The notes beneath the pieces were generated by a model. The model was not told the DNA's origin. It saw nothing but the letters and a program-made list of their open reading frames with translations, and made no database searches. Shown one piece after another: positions 33,795 through 42,426 of a DNA stretch of 64,000 bases. The DNA is from Emticicia aquatilis (GTDB taxonomy: Bacteria; Bacteroidota; Bacteroidia; Cytophagales; Spirosomataceae), in contig NZ_BMKK01000001.1 in the NCBI RefSeq assembly GCF_014644295.1, positions 186,001-250,000 of the forward strand. Direction: 5' to 3'. Position numbers and translations under genes: made by a program. Numbering within the stretch: position 1 is the stretch's first letter; the number at the start of each line of letters is the position of its first letter.

Positions 33795-34493
33795 ATGAAA
33801 ACAATTTCAAAAATCCTTGCACTTACGCTATTGGTGGCTTCAACAAGTTTTGCTCAAAAAAAAGGTAAGTGGGTAACATTATTCGATGGAAAAACTTTTA
33901 CAAACTGGCACGTTTATAACAAAGCAGGTCAACCAATTACTGATAAATGGAAGATTCAAGATGGAACATTAGTATTTACAGGAAAAGCCAAAGGCGAAAA
34001 ACACGGTGACGACCTTATTACTGACAAAGAATACGAAAACTTTGAACTCGAATTAGAGTGGAAAGTATCGGAAGGTGCAAACAGTGGCATTTTCTATGGT
34101 GTTTTTGAAGATGCTAAATACAGTGTTCCTTACCTGACAGCTCCTGAAATTCAAGTGCTTGACAATGAGCGTCACCCTGATGCAAAAGCAGGTAAAGATG
34201 GTAATCACAAAGCGGGTTCGTTATACGATATGATTCCTTCGGCATCGGTTACAAAGCCTGCGGGAGTTTGGAATACAGTAAAAATCGTTAAAAATAAAGG
34301 CGAAGTTAGCATTTATCAAAATGGAACATTGTCGGTAAAATATAAATCAGAAGGCCCAGAATGGGACGCAATGGTAGCTAAAAGTAAATTTAAAGGTTGG
34401 GAAGGTTTCGGAAAATATAGTAAAGGTAAAATTGGTTTACAAGACCATGGCGATGCCGTTTCTTTCAAAAATATTCGTATCAAAGAATTGTGA
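33795..34493 (+). CDS. DUF1080 protein (3-keto-disaccharide hydrolase family)
   Basis: 232 residues with a 20-residue signal peptide (ends TSFAQ), so periplasmic or surface. One concanavalin-like domain: WVTLFDGKTFTNWHVYN, ENFELELEWKVSEGANSGIFYGV, APEIQVLDNERHPD, GVWNTVKIVKNKGEVSIYQNG and GKIGLQDHGDAVSFKNIRIKEL. In the DUF1080 family, members cleave 3-keto-glycosides, which would make it the only glycosidic-bond-breaking enzyme of this locus. Same strand as the oxidoreductase and isomerase. A bidirectional terminator follows. Confidence 0.92.
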   Translation: MKTISKILALTLLVASTSFAQKKGKWVTLFDGKTFTNWHVYNKAGQPITDKWKIQDGTLVFTGKAKGEKHGDDLITDKEYENFELELEWKVSEGANSGIFYGVFEDAKYSVPYLTAPEIQVLDNERHPDAKAGKDGNHKAGSLYDMIPSASVTKPAGVWNTVKIVKNKGEVSIYQNGTLSVKYKSEGPEWDAMVAKSKFKGWEGFGKYSKGKIGLQDHGDAVSFKNIRIKEL

Positions 34494-34543
34494 TTAGTTA
34501 CTGGTTATTAGGTAATTTGTGACTGGTAATTTTTCAATTCAAC

Positions 34544-34578
34544 AAAAAATGCGAGCCGAAATCGACTCGCATTTTTTT
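34544..34578. terminator. Bidirectional terminator between DUF1080 and susD
   Basis: AAAAAATGCGAG/CTCGCATTTTTT with CGA/TCG inside and one mismatch; A-run left, T-run right. Confidence 0.85.
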
Positions 34579-34598
34579 TATGCTATTATTTCCAAAAA

Positions 34599-35942
34599 TT
34601 AATATCCTGGGTTTTGTACTAAAGCTTTGTTAGTGTCTATTTCACGTTGTGGAATCGGAATCACTAATTTATTATCGCTAAATGCTAAAGTACCAACATT
34701 TCTCTTTAATCGTTTAGCATCATGCACTTGTTGTCCTTCAAAAGCTAATTCTAACTTACGTTCAGCTAAAATTGCATTCAAATCAACAGTTGTCAAAGCT
34801 CTTGCTCCTGCTCTGGCTCTAATGCGATTAATATCTGCCAATGGAGTTGCACCAATAGCTGTATTCAATCTCTGATTAGCTTCAGCACGAATCAAATACA
34901 TTTCGGCCAAACGAGCCACTGGCACATCGCCATATTGGTCAAGGAATTTAGCAGTAAAGTTATTATTAGATGCTCTCACGAAGAATGTACCACGACTATC
35001 ACCAGCAGCATAAAGTGCCAAGTGTTTTGCCTGAATACGAATATCGCCACGTCCTTGATAAGTAGATGGAGCATAGAATGTATTCAAATCATTGGTTCCA
35101 TCTTGGTCAGTTACGATAACTTTGAAAATCATTTCACTGTCATTCGAAGCATCTTCAAATGCCTCTGCAAATGTAGGTGTTAAAGCAAACTGATTACTTG
35201 CTATTACTCTATTAGCAGCGTCACGAGCGGCAGCATAATTACCTTGTTGTAGATAAACTCTTGCCAAAATAGCCTGTGCAGAACTTTTTGAAGCAAAGCC
35301 AGCATCAGAGATATTACCGAGTAATGACTCCGCTTTTGTCAAATCTTCTAACACCTGCGTGTAAACAGCTGCAACAGTTGCTCTCGGGCGACTGTCAGCC
35401 TCACTAACAATACGTGTAGGAGTTGTTACGAGTGGTACACCCAAGTTAGTAGCATTATCGCCATCACCCCATGCTTTTGCCCATAATCTCACTAAATCAA
35501 AATAAACTAAACCACGGATAAAACGAGCCTCACCTTCAACTTGTGCTTTTTTGCTTGCCTCAACTTTATCAAGTGAAGCCAAAACATTATTTGCACGGTT
35601 GATAGTGCTGTAAGCCTGTAACCAAGTCAATTGTGTTTGACCATTAGTGGTGGTCATTGTTTTACGCCACAATTCGTCCAATGTAGAGAATGTACCAGCA
35701 AATCTTACTTCTGCGTCATCACCCAATAGTTCGCCCGAATATTGAACCGCTCCGCCATATAGGTTATTGCTCGATAAACCATCATAAGCACCAATAAGTG
35801 TTACTTCTACGTCTTGTGAAGTAGCAAGAGCCGTTGACTCTTCTATTGATTGTGTTGGCTTTACATCTAAGCGGCTATCACACGCTGTCATTAATACAGC
35901 AGATGCACCAACAAATAGCCAATTTTTTATATTTTTATTCAT
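34599..35942 (-). CDS. SusD/RagB family nutrient-binding lipoprotein
   Basis: 447 residues from the ATG at 35940-35942, which gives a compact lipoprotein signal ending LMTAC (cysteine near residue 22). An upstream in-frame ATG adds nine residues. The SusD TPR-like helical body (TWLQAYSTINRANNVLASLDKV, GEARFIRGLVYFDLVRLWA, ARVYLQQGNYAAARDAANRVI) and the C-terminal RLAEMYLIRAEANQRL and ILAERKLELAFEGQQVHDAKR are present. It caps the SusC barrel and binds the glycan or oligosaccharide at the surface. It follows susC by 42 bp. Confidence 0.95.
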   Translation of the reverse strand: MNKNIKNWLFVGASAVLMTACDSRLDVKPTQSIEESTALATSQDVEVTLIGAYDGLSSNNLYGGAVQYSGELLGDDAEVRFAGTFSTLDELWRKTMTTTNGQTQLTWLQAYSTINRANNVLASLDKVEASKKAQVEGEARFIRGLVYFDLVRLWAKAWGDGDNATNLGVPLVTTPTRIVSEADSRPRATVAAVYTQVLEDLTKAESLLGNISDAGFASKSSAQAILARVYLQQGNYAAARDAANRVIASNQFALTPTFAEAFEDASNDSEMIFKVIVTDQDGTNDLNTFYAPSTYQGRGDIRIQAKHLALYAAGDSRGTFFVRASNNNFTAKFLDQYGDVPVARLAEMYLIRAEANQRLNTAIGATPLADINRIRARAGARALTTVDLNAILAERKLELAFEGQQVHDAKRLKRNVGTLAFSDNKLVIPIPQREIDTNKALVQNPGY

Positions 35943-35984
35943 TTTATCTAATTTCTTTAAGTAAATCAATAAAGTGTTAGGCTA

Positions 35985-38900
35985 TTAGAAACTAATGTTT
36001 AAGCCACCCATGAAAGTTTTTGCTTGAGGAGTTGTATAGAAGTCATAACCCAAAGCGATGTTTGATACAACATCATCGGCATTAACTTCTGGGTCCCAAC
36101 CAGAATACTTCGTGAATGTCAATAAGTTTTGACCTGTCACATATAATCTTACATTGCTTAATTTTATTTTGCTAATCAATGATTTTGGTAAGTTGTAAGC
36201 AAATGTTACGTTACGTAAACGAACGAATGAACCATCTTCAATAAAACGACTCGATGCTTGAGCTCCATTGTTGAAGAATAAACGTGCTTGTGGAACGTTC
36301 GTATTAGTATTTTGTGGCGTCCATGCAGCTAATTGATTTACAGTTTGGTTATCTTCAAAACGACCATTAGCAGAAGAGAAACGACCTACACCGTAAAAGT
36401 TAAGTTTGTTTCCGAATACACCATTCAAGAACACGCTTAACTCAAAACCTTTATAGCTAAATGTATTTGTTACCCCTGCAACCCATTTTGGTAGTGGGCT
36501 ACCAATTACAGTACGTTGTGCTTGGCTATAAGTTTTGGTTGTTGAACGGTCGATTGAACCATCGGCATTCTTGGTATTTTTATAGAAAAGAGCATCGCCA
36601 TTTGCAGGGTCAACACCAGCATATTCAACCGTAAAGAATGTACCCAATGGCTGTCCTTCAACGGCACGGCTCATGTTAGCCAAACCACCTTCAATTACTT
36701 GCCCTTGTAGGTCAGTGATTTTGTTTTTATTGGTAGAAGCATTTAAGCTTGTTTTCCATTTGAATTGACCCACTAAATTGTCGGTGTTCAGCACAAATTC
36801 AAAACCTTTGTTAGTTAAAGCACCCACGTTTTTCACTTGTGTAGCAAAACCAGTAGTACCAGGTACGTTTACGTTCAATAACAAACCAGTGGTGTTTTTC
36901 TCGTAGTAGTCAATTTCACCATTAATACGGTTTTTCAAGATACCGAAATCAAGACCAATATCAATTTGTTGAGTAGATTCCCAACCGAGAGATGGATTAG
37001 CCAATTGTGAAGGGCGTTGGCCTGGTAAAGTACCATAACCTGCATCACCAGTAAATAAGCCCAATTGAGGGAAGTTACCGATTTCGGCATTACCTGTTTT
37101 ACCCCAGCTTGCACGTAATTTCAAGAAACTAATTAACTCAATGTTTTTCAAGAAACTTTCTTCTGATAGTACCCAACCAGCCGAAACCGCAGGGAAGAAA
37201 CCATAACGGTTATCAGCACCGAAACGTGATGAACCATCGACTCTGGCACTTAAACCTAATAAGTATTTATCGTTAAATTTATAGTTCAAACGAGTGAAGT
37301 ATGAAGCAAAACGATAATCTGACTGAGAAGAACTTGCATCGGTTTTACGAGCCGCACTTGCAATCATACGATAAGCATCTGATGGAAAATCTTTACCTTC
37401 AGCCGAACTTGTTTTAGTTTGTGAGTTTTGGTAAGATAAACCAGCCGTTGCATTGATTCCGTGTTTACCAAATACATTGTCGTAAACGAAATAGTTGTTG
37501 GTATTATAGTTTTCAACTCTTACGAAACGGTTGAAACCATACCCAAGTGGAGCACCGAAGTTACGTTGAGTTTTGCTATTGTAATATTGTTCTTCTTGTT
37601 GATTCAATAAATCAAGAGCAAATTCTGTACGGAAACGAAGACCTTTCAATAAAGTATATTCGCCATAAACGCTGCTGATATTACGGTGTACGGTAGTGTT
37701 ATAGTAAGCATTACCGATGTTAATCATACCATTATAATATACAGGAATAGAAATATCACCAGGAGGTGTACCTACTGGAAGACCAGTCGTAGGGTCAGTT
37801 GCAGGTGTCATTGGAGGTAAAGCAACTAACTGTAATGGGTTGTCAAACTGACGGTCACCCGAAACACGCTCATTAAGCGAGCGAGCAATGCTCATGTTCA
37901 TTCCGATATTCAAACGCTCAGATACTTTGTGGTTGAGATTCATACGGCCAGTATAACGGCTGAATGCGTTACCCAACAAAATACCCGTTTGGTCAAGTAA
38001 TTGTCCAGAAATAAAGAACGTAGTTTTATCCGAACCGCCACTTAAATTAAGGTCATATTGCTTTGATGGAGCATCTTGGAATGCTAAACTACCCCAATCA
38101 GTATCTGCTTGATTAGCTGTTCCGAGTGTTCCGAGACTTTGAGTTTCAAAGAAACTTTCCATGTATGCAGTGTAAGAATCTGGGTCTTTTGCATCGTATC
38201 CATCAATAGCATCAGAGTTAGCAGCAGCAATACGATAGAAGTCCATGTATTGTTTAGTATTCAAGAACTTCAAGATATTTGTTGGCTTGCTTTTGCCATA
38301 CTGCATACCAAAAGTAATTTTCGTAGTGCCTGATTTACCTCTTTTAGTAGTAATCAAAACCACTCCATTAGCAGCACGAGCACCATAGATAGCACCAGCC
38401 GAAGCATCTTTTAAGATTTCGATTGACTCAATATCTTGTGGGTTGATATCAACTAATGGGTTGGTATCACCACCATTGCTACTCAAATCGCCTTGTGTTA
38501 GTGGAATACCATCTAATACATATAATGGCTCATTTGACGCTGAAACCGACGACTGGCCACGCACACGTACCTGAATACCTTGAGCTAATTTACCAGTACC
38601 TTGGTTAATCTGAACACCCGCAGCTTTACCTTGAATACTTTGCTCGAAAGTAGTCACTGGCATATCTTGGATTTCAGAAGATTTAATCTTAACGATATTT
38701 CCTGTTAGGTCACGCTTAATTTGTGAGCCATAACCAGTTACAACTACCTCGTTTAATGATTTTACATCAGAAGTAAGTGTGAAATCAACAACACTGCGAT
38801 TACCCACAACTTGTTCGGCATCAGTAAAGCCAATAAAACTTGCTTGAAGTGTTGAATTTGCAGGTACAGATAATTTGTACGCACCCTTTTCATCTGTACT

Positions 38901-39059
38901 TGTTCCTTTTGTTGTACCCTTGATTGTGATTGATACTCCTGGAAGTGGACTACCATCTTCGCTCGATGTAACTTTTCCCGTTACTACCGTTTGTGCATTT
39001 CCCCAAAAAGAAACAAAGAGAAATAAACACGCCAGCGAAACTCGTAGAAGTTTGTTCAT
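35985..39059 (-). CDS. SusC/RagA family TonB-dependent outer-membrane transporter
   Basis: 1024 residues. Signal peptide 1-22. A carboxypeptidase-regulatory-like domain (VTGKVTSSEDGSPLPGVSITIKG) covers about 25-100, then the TonB box region, the plug (SLNEVVVTGYGSQ, YVLDGIPLTQG, IEILKDASAGAIYGARAANGV) and the 22-strand barrel with the usual SGWDPEVN near the end. It imports a substrate across the outer membrane together with the SusD partner downstream. There is no ECF sigma/anti-sigma pair or hybrid two-component gene next to it, so regulation may come from the ROK protein. Confidence 0.97.
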   Translation of the reverse strand: MNKLLRVSLACLFLFVSFWGNAQTVVTGKVTSSEDGSPLPGVSITIKGTTKGTSTDEKGAYKLSVPANSTLQASFIGFTDAEQVVGNRSVVDFTLTSDVKSLNEVVVTGYGSQIKRDLTGNIVKIKSSEIQDMPVTTFEQSIQGKAAGVQINQGTGKLAQGIQVRVRGQSSVSASNEPLYVLDGIPLTQGDLSSNGGDTNPLVDINPQDIESIEILKDASAGAIYGARAANGVVLITTKRGKSGTTKITFGMQYGKSKPTNILKFLNTKQYMDFYRIAAANSDAIDGYDAKDPDSYTAYMESFFETQSLGTLGTANQADTDWGSLAFQDAPSKQYDLNLSGGSDKTTFFISGQLLDQTGILLGNAFSRYTGRMNLNHKVSERLNIGMNMSIARSLNERVSGDRQFDNPLQLVALPPMTPATDPTTGLPVGTPPGDISIPVYYNGMINIGNAYYNTTVHRNISSVYGEYTLLKGLRFRTEFALDLLNQQEEQYYNSKTQRNFGAPLGYGFNRFVRVENYNTNNYFVYDNVFGKHGINATAGLSYQNSQTKTSSAEGKDFPSDAYRMIASAARKTDASSSQSDYRFASYFTRLNYKFNDKYLLGLSARVDGSSRFGADNRYGFFPAVSAGWVLSEESFLKNIELISFLKLRASWGKTGNAEIGNFPQLGLFTGDAGYGTLPGQRPSQLANPSLGWESTQQIDIGLDFGILKNRINGEIDYYEKNTTGLLLNVNVPGTTGFATQVKNVGALTNKGFEFVLNTDNLVGQFKWKTSLNASTNKNKITDLQGQVIEGGLANMSRAVEGQPLGTFFTVEYAGVDPANGDALFYKNTKNADGSIDRSTTKTYSQAQRTVIGSPLPKWVAGVTNTFSYKGFELSVFLNGVFGNKLNFYGVGRFSSANGRFEDNQTVNQLAAWTPQNTNTNVPQARLFFNNGAQASSRFIEDGSFVRLRNVTFAYNLPKSLISKIKLSNVRLYVTGQNLLTFTKYSGWDPEVNADDVVSNIALGYDFYTTPQAKTFMGGLNISF

Positions 39060-39387
39060 TCGTAAGTTTTAGTTTGTTATACAATAATTAATAAAGCGTG
39101 ATAAAATTAATCAATACTTAATAAAAAAGACTTGATTATTAAATATTTTAAATAATAATAGCGACTATTTAATAAAATATCTCGACATAATACAAATAAT
39201 TATGTTTATATTTAAAAAAGACGCTTATCTTAAGAACGTTCATTTTTCTTACAACGCTGTATTTTCTAACATTTATTTTCAACAGCCTCTATTGAAAAGG
39301 CTTAAAATTTTTGTTGGAATAGCTAAGTTTCATAAAAAATGGTTCTTTTAACTTCCTGAGTTACACTCAATTCGGTAAGTTTATGAA
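39060..39387. other. AT-rich region upstream of susC
   Basis: Must contain the susC promoter. No clear TAnnTTTG on the minus strand and no ORF seen. Confidence 0.5.
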
Positions 39388-39421
39388 CAAAAAAAAACCT
39401 TCAAAGTTTTTATATTTGAAG
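39388..39421 (-). terminator. Terminator of the thiol/sulfur gene cluster
   Basis: On the minus strand CTTCAAA/TTTGAAG (39415-39421 with 39399-39405) is followed by a long T-run. It lies about 70 bp past the last gene of the cluster. Confidence 0.7.
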
Positions 39422-39490
39422 ATTTTTTAAATATTTACGGATGGAACGAAGTTTGGTTATCGAATTTTTCTCTCTCAACCTTTTATGTGA

Positions 39491-40210
39491 TTACTTATTT
39501 ATTTGAGTTAGAACACCTGCTTTATCAATAAAACCCACATTATTCCATGTAAGGTTTTTGTTTTTATAAAGCTGCAAAACGGGCAAGGCATCTATTTGTA
39601 ATTCCTTACAAAGTGCTTGATTATCATCAGCATTAATACGCACAACTTTTACTTTGTTGGCCATATCTTTTGAAATTTCTTCTAAATATGGCTTCATTTT
39701 TTTGCAAGGAGCACACCAATCGGCATAGAAATCCACCAAAATCAGTTTATCAGACGCCAAAAGTGCTTCAAATTGTTGGCGACTCAAGCCTGCTGTTTTA
39801 CTTGAGGTATTTGAAGTTGTTTCGGGCAGATTCGCTCCTCTCCATTTCATAATTCCACCATCCAATTCATACACTTCCTTGAAACCTGCTTCACGCATCG
39901 CACTGGCTGCCGACGCACTTCGCCCACCACTCAAACAATAGACAAATACTGGTTTCGATTTATCCAATGTTTCGATTCGATTACTGAAATCATTGTTACG
40001 CCAGTCGATATTCTGGGCATTTTCGAGGTGTCCCTTCGAAAACTCATCGGGCGTACGCACATCAATCAGTGTGGTCTTCGCTTGTGCTTTTATCCTTTCG
40101 GCAAACTCGGTTGGTGTTAAATTCGTTTTGATATTTTGTGATTGCCCAGACAAACAACTATTTAATATAATAGTAAAAGCTGCCAGAGTAGCAATGATAT
40201 ATTTTTTCAT
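39491..40210 (-). CDS. Rhodanese-thioredoxin fusion lipoprotein
   Basis: 239 residues. The N-terminal signal ends in a lipobox-like LNSC (cysteine near residue 19). The rhodanese domain (about 35-130) has the active-site cysteine in VFVYCLSGGRSA. The thioredoxin domain (about 140-239) has the redox pair in YADWCAPCKKMKP and the cis-proline in IDALPVLQLYKN. Expected to handle sulfane sulfur or disulfides in the periplasm. Its ATG follows the OsmC stop codon directly (TGA-ATG), so it was probably translated with OsmC. Last gene of the cluster. Confidence 0.92.
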   Translation of the reverse strand: MKKYIIATLAAFTIILNSCLSGQSQNIKTNLTPTEFAERIKAQAKTTLIDVRTPDEFSKGHLENAQNIDWRNNDFSNRIETLDKSKPVFVYCLSGGRSASAASAMREAGFKEVYELDGGIMKWRGANLPETTSNTSSKTAGLSRQQFEALLASDKLILVDFYADWCAPCKKMKPYLEEISKDMANKVKVVRINADDNQALCKELQIDALPVLQLYKNKNLTWNNVGFIDKAGVLTQINK

Positions 40211-40641
40211 TCAGTTTAGATATTGAATATTAGAAATCATCGAAACTTTCGATTTTATCGAATTAGAAATCAAACAAGCAGCTTCTGATTTTTGTAGAAT
40301 TCTCTCAGCACGGTCTTTATCAGCTTCTTTTGTGATAACCAGTGTTGGTTCGAGAATCACTTCTGCCATCAAAAACTTACCTTCTACTTGTTCTAATTTA
40401 CCTTTGGCTTTGCAGTCGAAAAGTTCAAATTTGAGTTTTCGGCTACGGCCAAAAATGTGGTCATAAAACAACTATTCACCGCTGCGGTAAGCAAATGTTC
40501 AGGCGACCAAACGCCTTCGATTCCTTTAGGAAACGGTGGCGGAGTAGCAACTTCAATTTTGTCTTCTAATTCTGGCGAAGACACTTCGCCTTTTCGGTCT
40601 GAAATCCAACTCAGATTTACGTTAAAATAGTGTGGTTCCAT
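40211..40641 (-). pseudogene. OsmC family peroxiredoxin-like protein, one-base frameshift
   Basis: Two overlapping minus-strand frames together make one OsmC. The first (start 40641) runs MEPHYFNVNLSW to LLTAAVNSCFMTTFLAVAENSNLNF with the first catalytic cysteine in NSCF. The second carries FDCKAKGKLEQVEGKFLMAEV and the second cysteine in SEAACLISNSIK, ending at 40211. Adding one base to the run of four A at 40419-40422 joins them as ...NLNF-F-DCKAK and gives 143 residues, the normal family length. Without repair the product lacks one of the two active-site cysteines. It could be a true inactivating deletion, a slippage-corrected site, or a sequencing error in a homopolymer. Confidence 0.85.
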
Positions 40642-40753
40642 TTTATTAAAATATGTTAAGTGTTAATTGATGGTAACGACCGATTGCTGTGTACTATTGA
40701 CTATCGACCGTGGACTACTTTATCTCTTCAAACTCAATTTCTTCAGTTTTCCT

Positions 40754-40963
40754 CTAACTTCTTTTAGCGGATGTGGGAACTGAACAACCGTTAGCTCCAC
40801 AACACCCTGTATTTGTCATTGCTTGGAATAAAAACAAAGCAGCAATAAATCCCGAAAGTGGGTCATGCAGCTGCAAAGCTACTACGGCGGCATAAAAGCC
40901 CATGCCCAGCCTCAACCAACGCATAAAATGCCAATTGGTGAATAATGTTTCTTTGGTAATCAT
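40754..40963 (-). CDS. Small membrane protein with a C-terminal cysteine cluster
   Basis: 69 residues. Two membrane segments (WLRLGMGFYAAVVALQLHDPLSGFIAALFLFQAM) and a short tail NTGCCGANGCSVP with three cysteines, which could bind metal or carry sulfur. Resembles DUF2892/YgaP-like membrane proteins that accompany rhodaneses. Its start overlaps the stop of the upstream rhodanese by 4 bp, so the two are probably translated together. Confidence 0.75.
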   Translation of the reverse strand: MITKETLFTNWHFMRWLRLGMGFYAAVVALQLHDPLSGFIAALFLFQAMTNTGCCGANGCSVPTSAKRS

Positions 40964-41274
40964 AATTTGTGTTGTAAACTTCCCCAGCTTCCACCGTTAT
41001 AAACTTGGGTGTAACCGTTTGATGAAAGAATATTTTTTGCTGCTGCACTACGCATTCCCGATGCACAACAGGTAATAATTGGTTTATTTTTATCTTTAAG
41101 TTTACTCAGGTTTCGACCCAAAGAATCGACCGAAATGTTGATTGCTCCTTTGATATGTCCGCCCGCAAACTCGCCCGAACTTCGCACATCTAAAATAATT
41201 GCTCCTTGCTTTACCAACTCAGCAAAATCGACCTTTGGGCCAAAACCTAATAAATTTTTTATTGCATTTAACAT
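40960..41274 (-). CDS. Single-domain rhodanese
   Basis: 104 residues from the ATG at 41272-41274; the frame stays open for 24 more codons upstream but those are not rhodanese-like. AIILDVRSSGEFAGGHIKGAINISVD is the fold signature; the active-site loop is CCASGMRSA, with the catalytic cysteine the second of the pair. GGSWGSL near the end is shared with the next rhodanese. It transfers sulfane sulfur. It overlaps the small membrane protein by 4 bp. Confidence 0.9.
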   Translation of the reverse strand: MLNAIKNLLGFGPKVDFAELVKQGAIILDVRSSGEFAGGHIKGAINISVDSLGRNLSKLKDKNKPIITCCASGMRSAAAKNILSSNGYTQVYNGGSWGSLQHKL

Positions 41275-41306
41275 TTTCTGAAGTACGTTTTGTAAATATT
41301 CTGACT

Positions 41307-41591
41307 TTAAACCGCTAAAGATTGATAATAATTTACATCCAACCACGAGCCACCATTATAGCACTCAAGACCGTGTTGTTGCAAATAACGATGTGCTTGT
41401 CCGCTTCTGTTACCTGATGCACAGCACAAAACTACTGGTGCTTTCAAAGTTTTTAGGTCTTCAACACGGTATGGAACTTCGTTTAGTGGAATATTTATAG
41501 CTCCTGCTACATGTCCGCCACGAAACTCTTCGGGCGTTCGTACATCTACGATTGTACCTTTCTTTTCTTGGATTATTGATTCGATATTCAT
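41307..41591 (-). CDS. Single-domain rhodanese
   Basis: 94 residues: TIVDVRTPEEFRGGHVAGAINIPLNEV, active loop CCASGNRSGQA, end YNGGSWLDV. Clearly a paralogue of the next gene, with the same CCASG loop, so a local duplication is likely. Follows the HMA protein by 11 bp. Confidence 0.92.
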   Translation of the reverse strand: MNIESIIQEKKGTIVDVRTPEEFRGGHVAGAINIPLNEVPYRVEDLKTLKAPVVLCCASGNRSGQAHRYLQQHGLECYNGGSWLDVNYYQSLAV

Positions 41592-41602
41592 TTTAGTATA
41601 AA

Positions 41603-41875
41603 TTATAGATTATTGATTCGACCGACCATACAACTTCCGTAACTTTTGATTTGCAATAACAAACCGTTTTTTTCGGTAGCTTCTGGATACCCCAATGAGT
41701 GGAGTTTATTGATGATACTTTCTCGGCTGATATTATCATAAGTTACATTTACGGCATCTTTTTCTACATCGACCGCTACTTCTTTTACACCAGTTAGCGA
41801 TGATAATTCTTTTTTGATTGTACTGGCACAGCCATTACATTTCAAGTTGGCAATGATTATTTCTTCGGTTTTCAT
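41603..41875 (-). CDS. Heavy-metal-associated (HMA) domain protein
   Basis: 90 residues. A ferredoxin-like HMA domain with the metal pair in LKCNGCAS (CxxC), then VKEVAVDVEKDAVNVTYD and LHSLGYPE. A soluble copper or other thiophilic-metal carrier is expected. An additional cysteine sits in the tail (SYGSCMVGR). It overlaps the preceding DUF6132 gene by 4 bp. No P-type ATPase for copper is nearby. Confidence 0.9.
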   Translation of the reverse strand: MKTEEIIIANLKCNGCASTIKKELSSLTGVKEVAVDVEKDAVNVTYDNISRESIINKLHSLGYPEATEKNGLLLQIKSYGSCMVGRINNL

Positions 41876-42063
41876 GATTCTTTCTTGAAAATATTAAAAA
41901 GTAAACTACCCATCACCGCACCGTAAAGCGTACTATTGAGTGGCTTGGAGGTTATCGGACAAGTGCCACTTGCACAACCTATATAGTGATAGTAGAGGAA
42001 GCCACCAATCGCTCCGATTATGACTCCGATGATGGTCAGTTTATGATTATTGATGAAATTCAT
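41872..42063 (-). CDS. DUF6132 family small membrane protein
   Basis: 63 residues from the ATG at 42061-42063; an upstream in-frame start lies inside a palindromic repeat. One glycine-rich helix (IIGVIIGAIGGFLYYHYIGC), then a short loop CASGTCPITSKPLNST and a second helix. The CxxxxxC loop with ITSKP is the family hallmark. Function unknown; frequent next to rhodanese and HMA genes in Bacteroidota. Confidence 0.8.
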   Translation of the reverse strand: MNFINNHKLTIIGVIIGAIGGFLYYHYIGCASGTCPITSKPLNSTLYGAVMGSLLFNIFKKES

Positions 42064-42069
42064 GTTTTT

Positions 42070-42126
42070 GTGGAGCGAATATTTTATTCGCTTTTTAAAT
42101 ATGAGCGAACAAAATATTCGCTCCAC
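42070..42126. repeat. REP-like inverted pair with GTGG/CCAC tags
   Basis: GTGG then AGCGAAT/ATTCGCT hairpin (42074-42092), and AGCGAAC/ATTCGCT hairpin (42104-42122) then CCAC. The outer 16 bases of each end are inverted copies. It sits inside the cluster between two small membrane-protein genes. Confidence 0.75.
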
Positions 42127-42131
42127 AGTAT

Positions 42132-42341
42132 TTATTTATCTTCTTTTTTTCGGGTAGAAATACCGAGAGGCAAGTACAATGGGCAAAAGCTCATGAAGCT
42201 GGTTAGGATAAATGCTCCCGCAACTACCAATAAAATAATGGCAGCCATTCCAGTGATTTGATTGGCAAAATATAAACCGATTATTACGATTGCGACAAGT
42301 ATTCTTACTACTTTGTCAACAGTTCCCATGTTTGCTTTCAT
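42132..42341 (-). CDS. DUF2892 (YgaP-like) membrane protein
   Basis: 69 residues. Starts MKANMGTVDKVVRILVAIVIIGLYF, the DUF2892 entry sequence, with two helices and the ending TSFMSFCPLYLPLGI. The conserved cysteine before PLY is retained. In YgaP this module anchors a rhodanese in the membrane. Head of the six-gene run behind the Crp/Fnr gene. Confidence 0.88.
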   Translation of the reverse strand: MKANMGTVDKVVRILVAIVIIGLYFANQITGMAAIILLVVAGAFILTSFMSFCPLYLPLGISTRKKEDK

Positions 42342-42426
42342 TTTGTTGTTGTTTTTAATTTTAGAGGTAGAATTATTTTAACAACACAAATATCAAACAT
42401 GAAAAATGGGCGTTCAGCAACATTTG

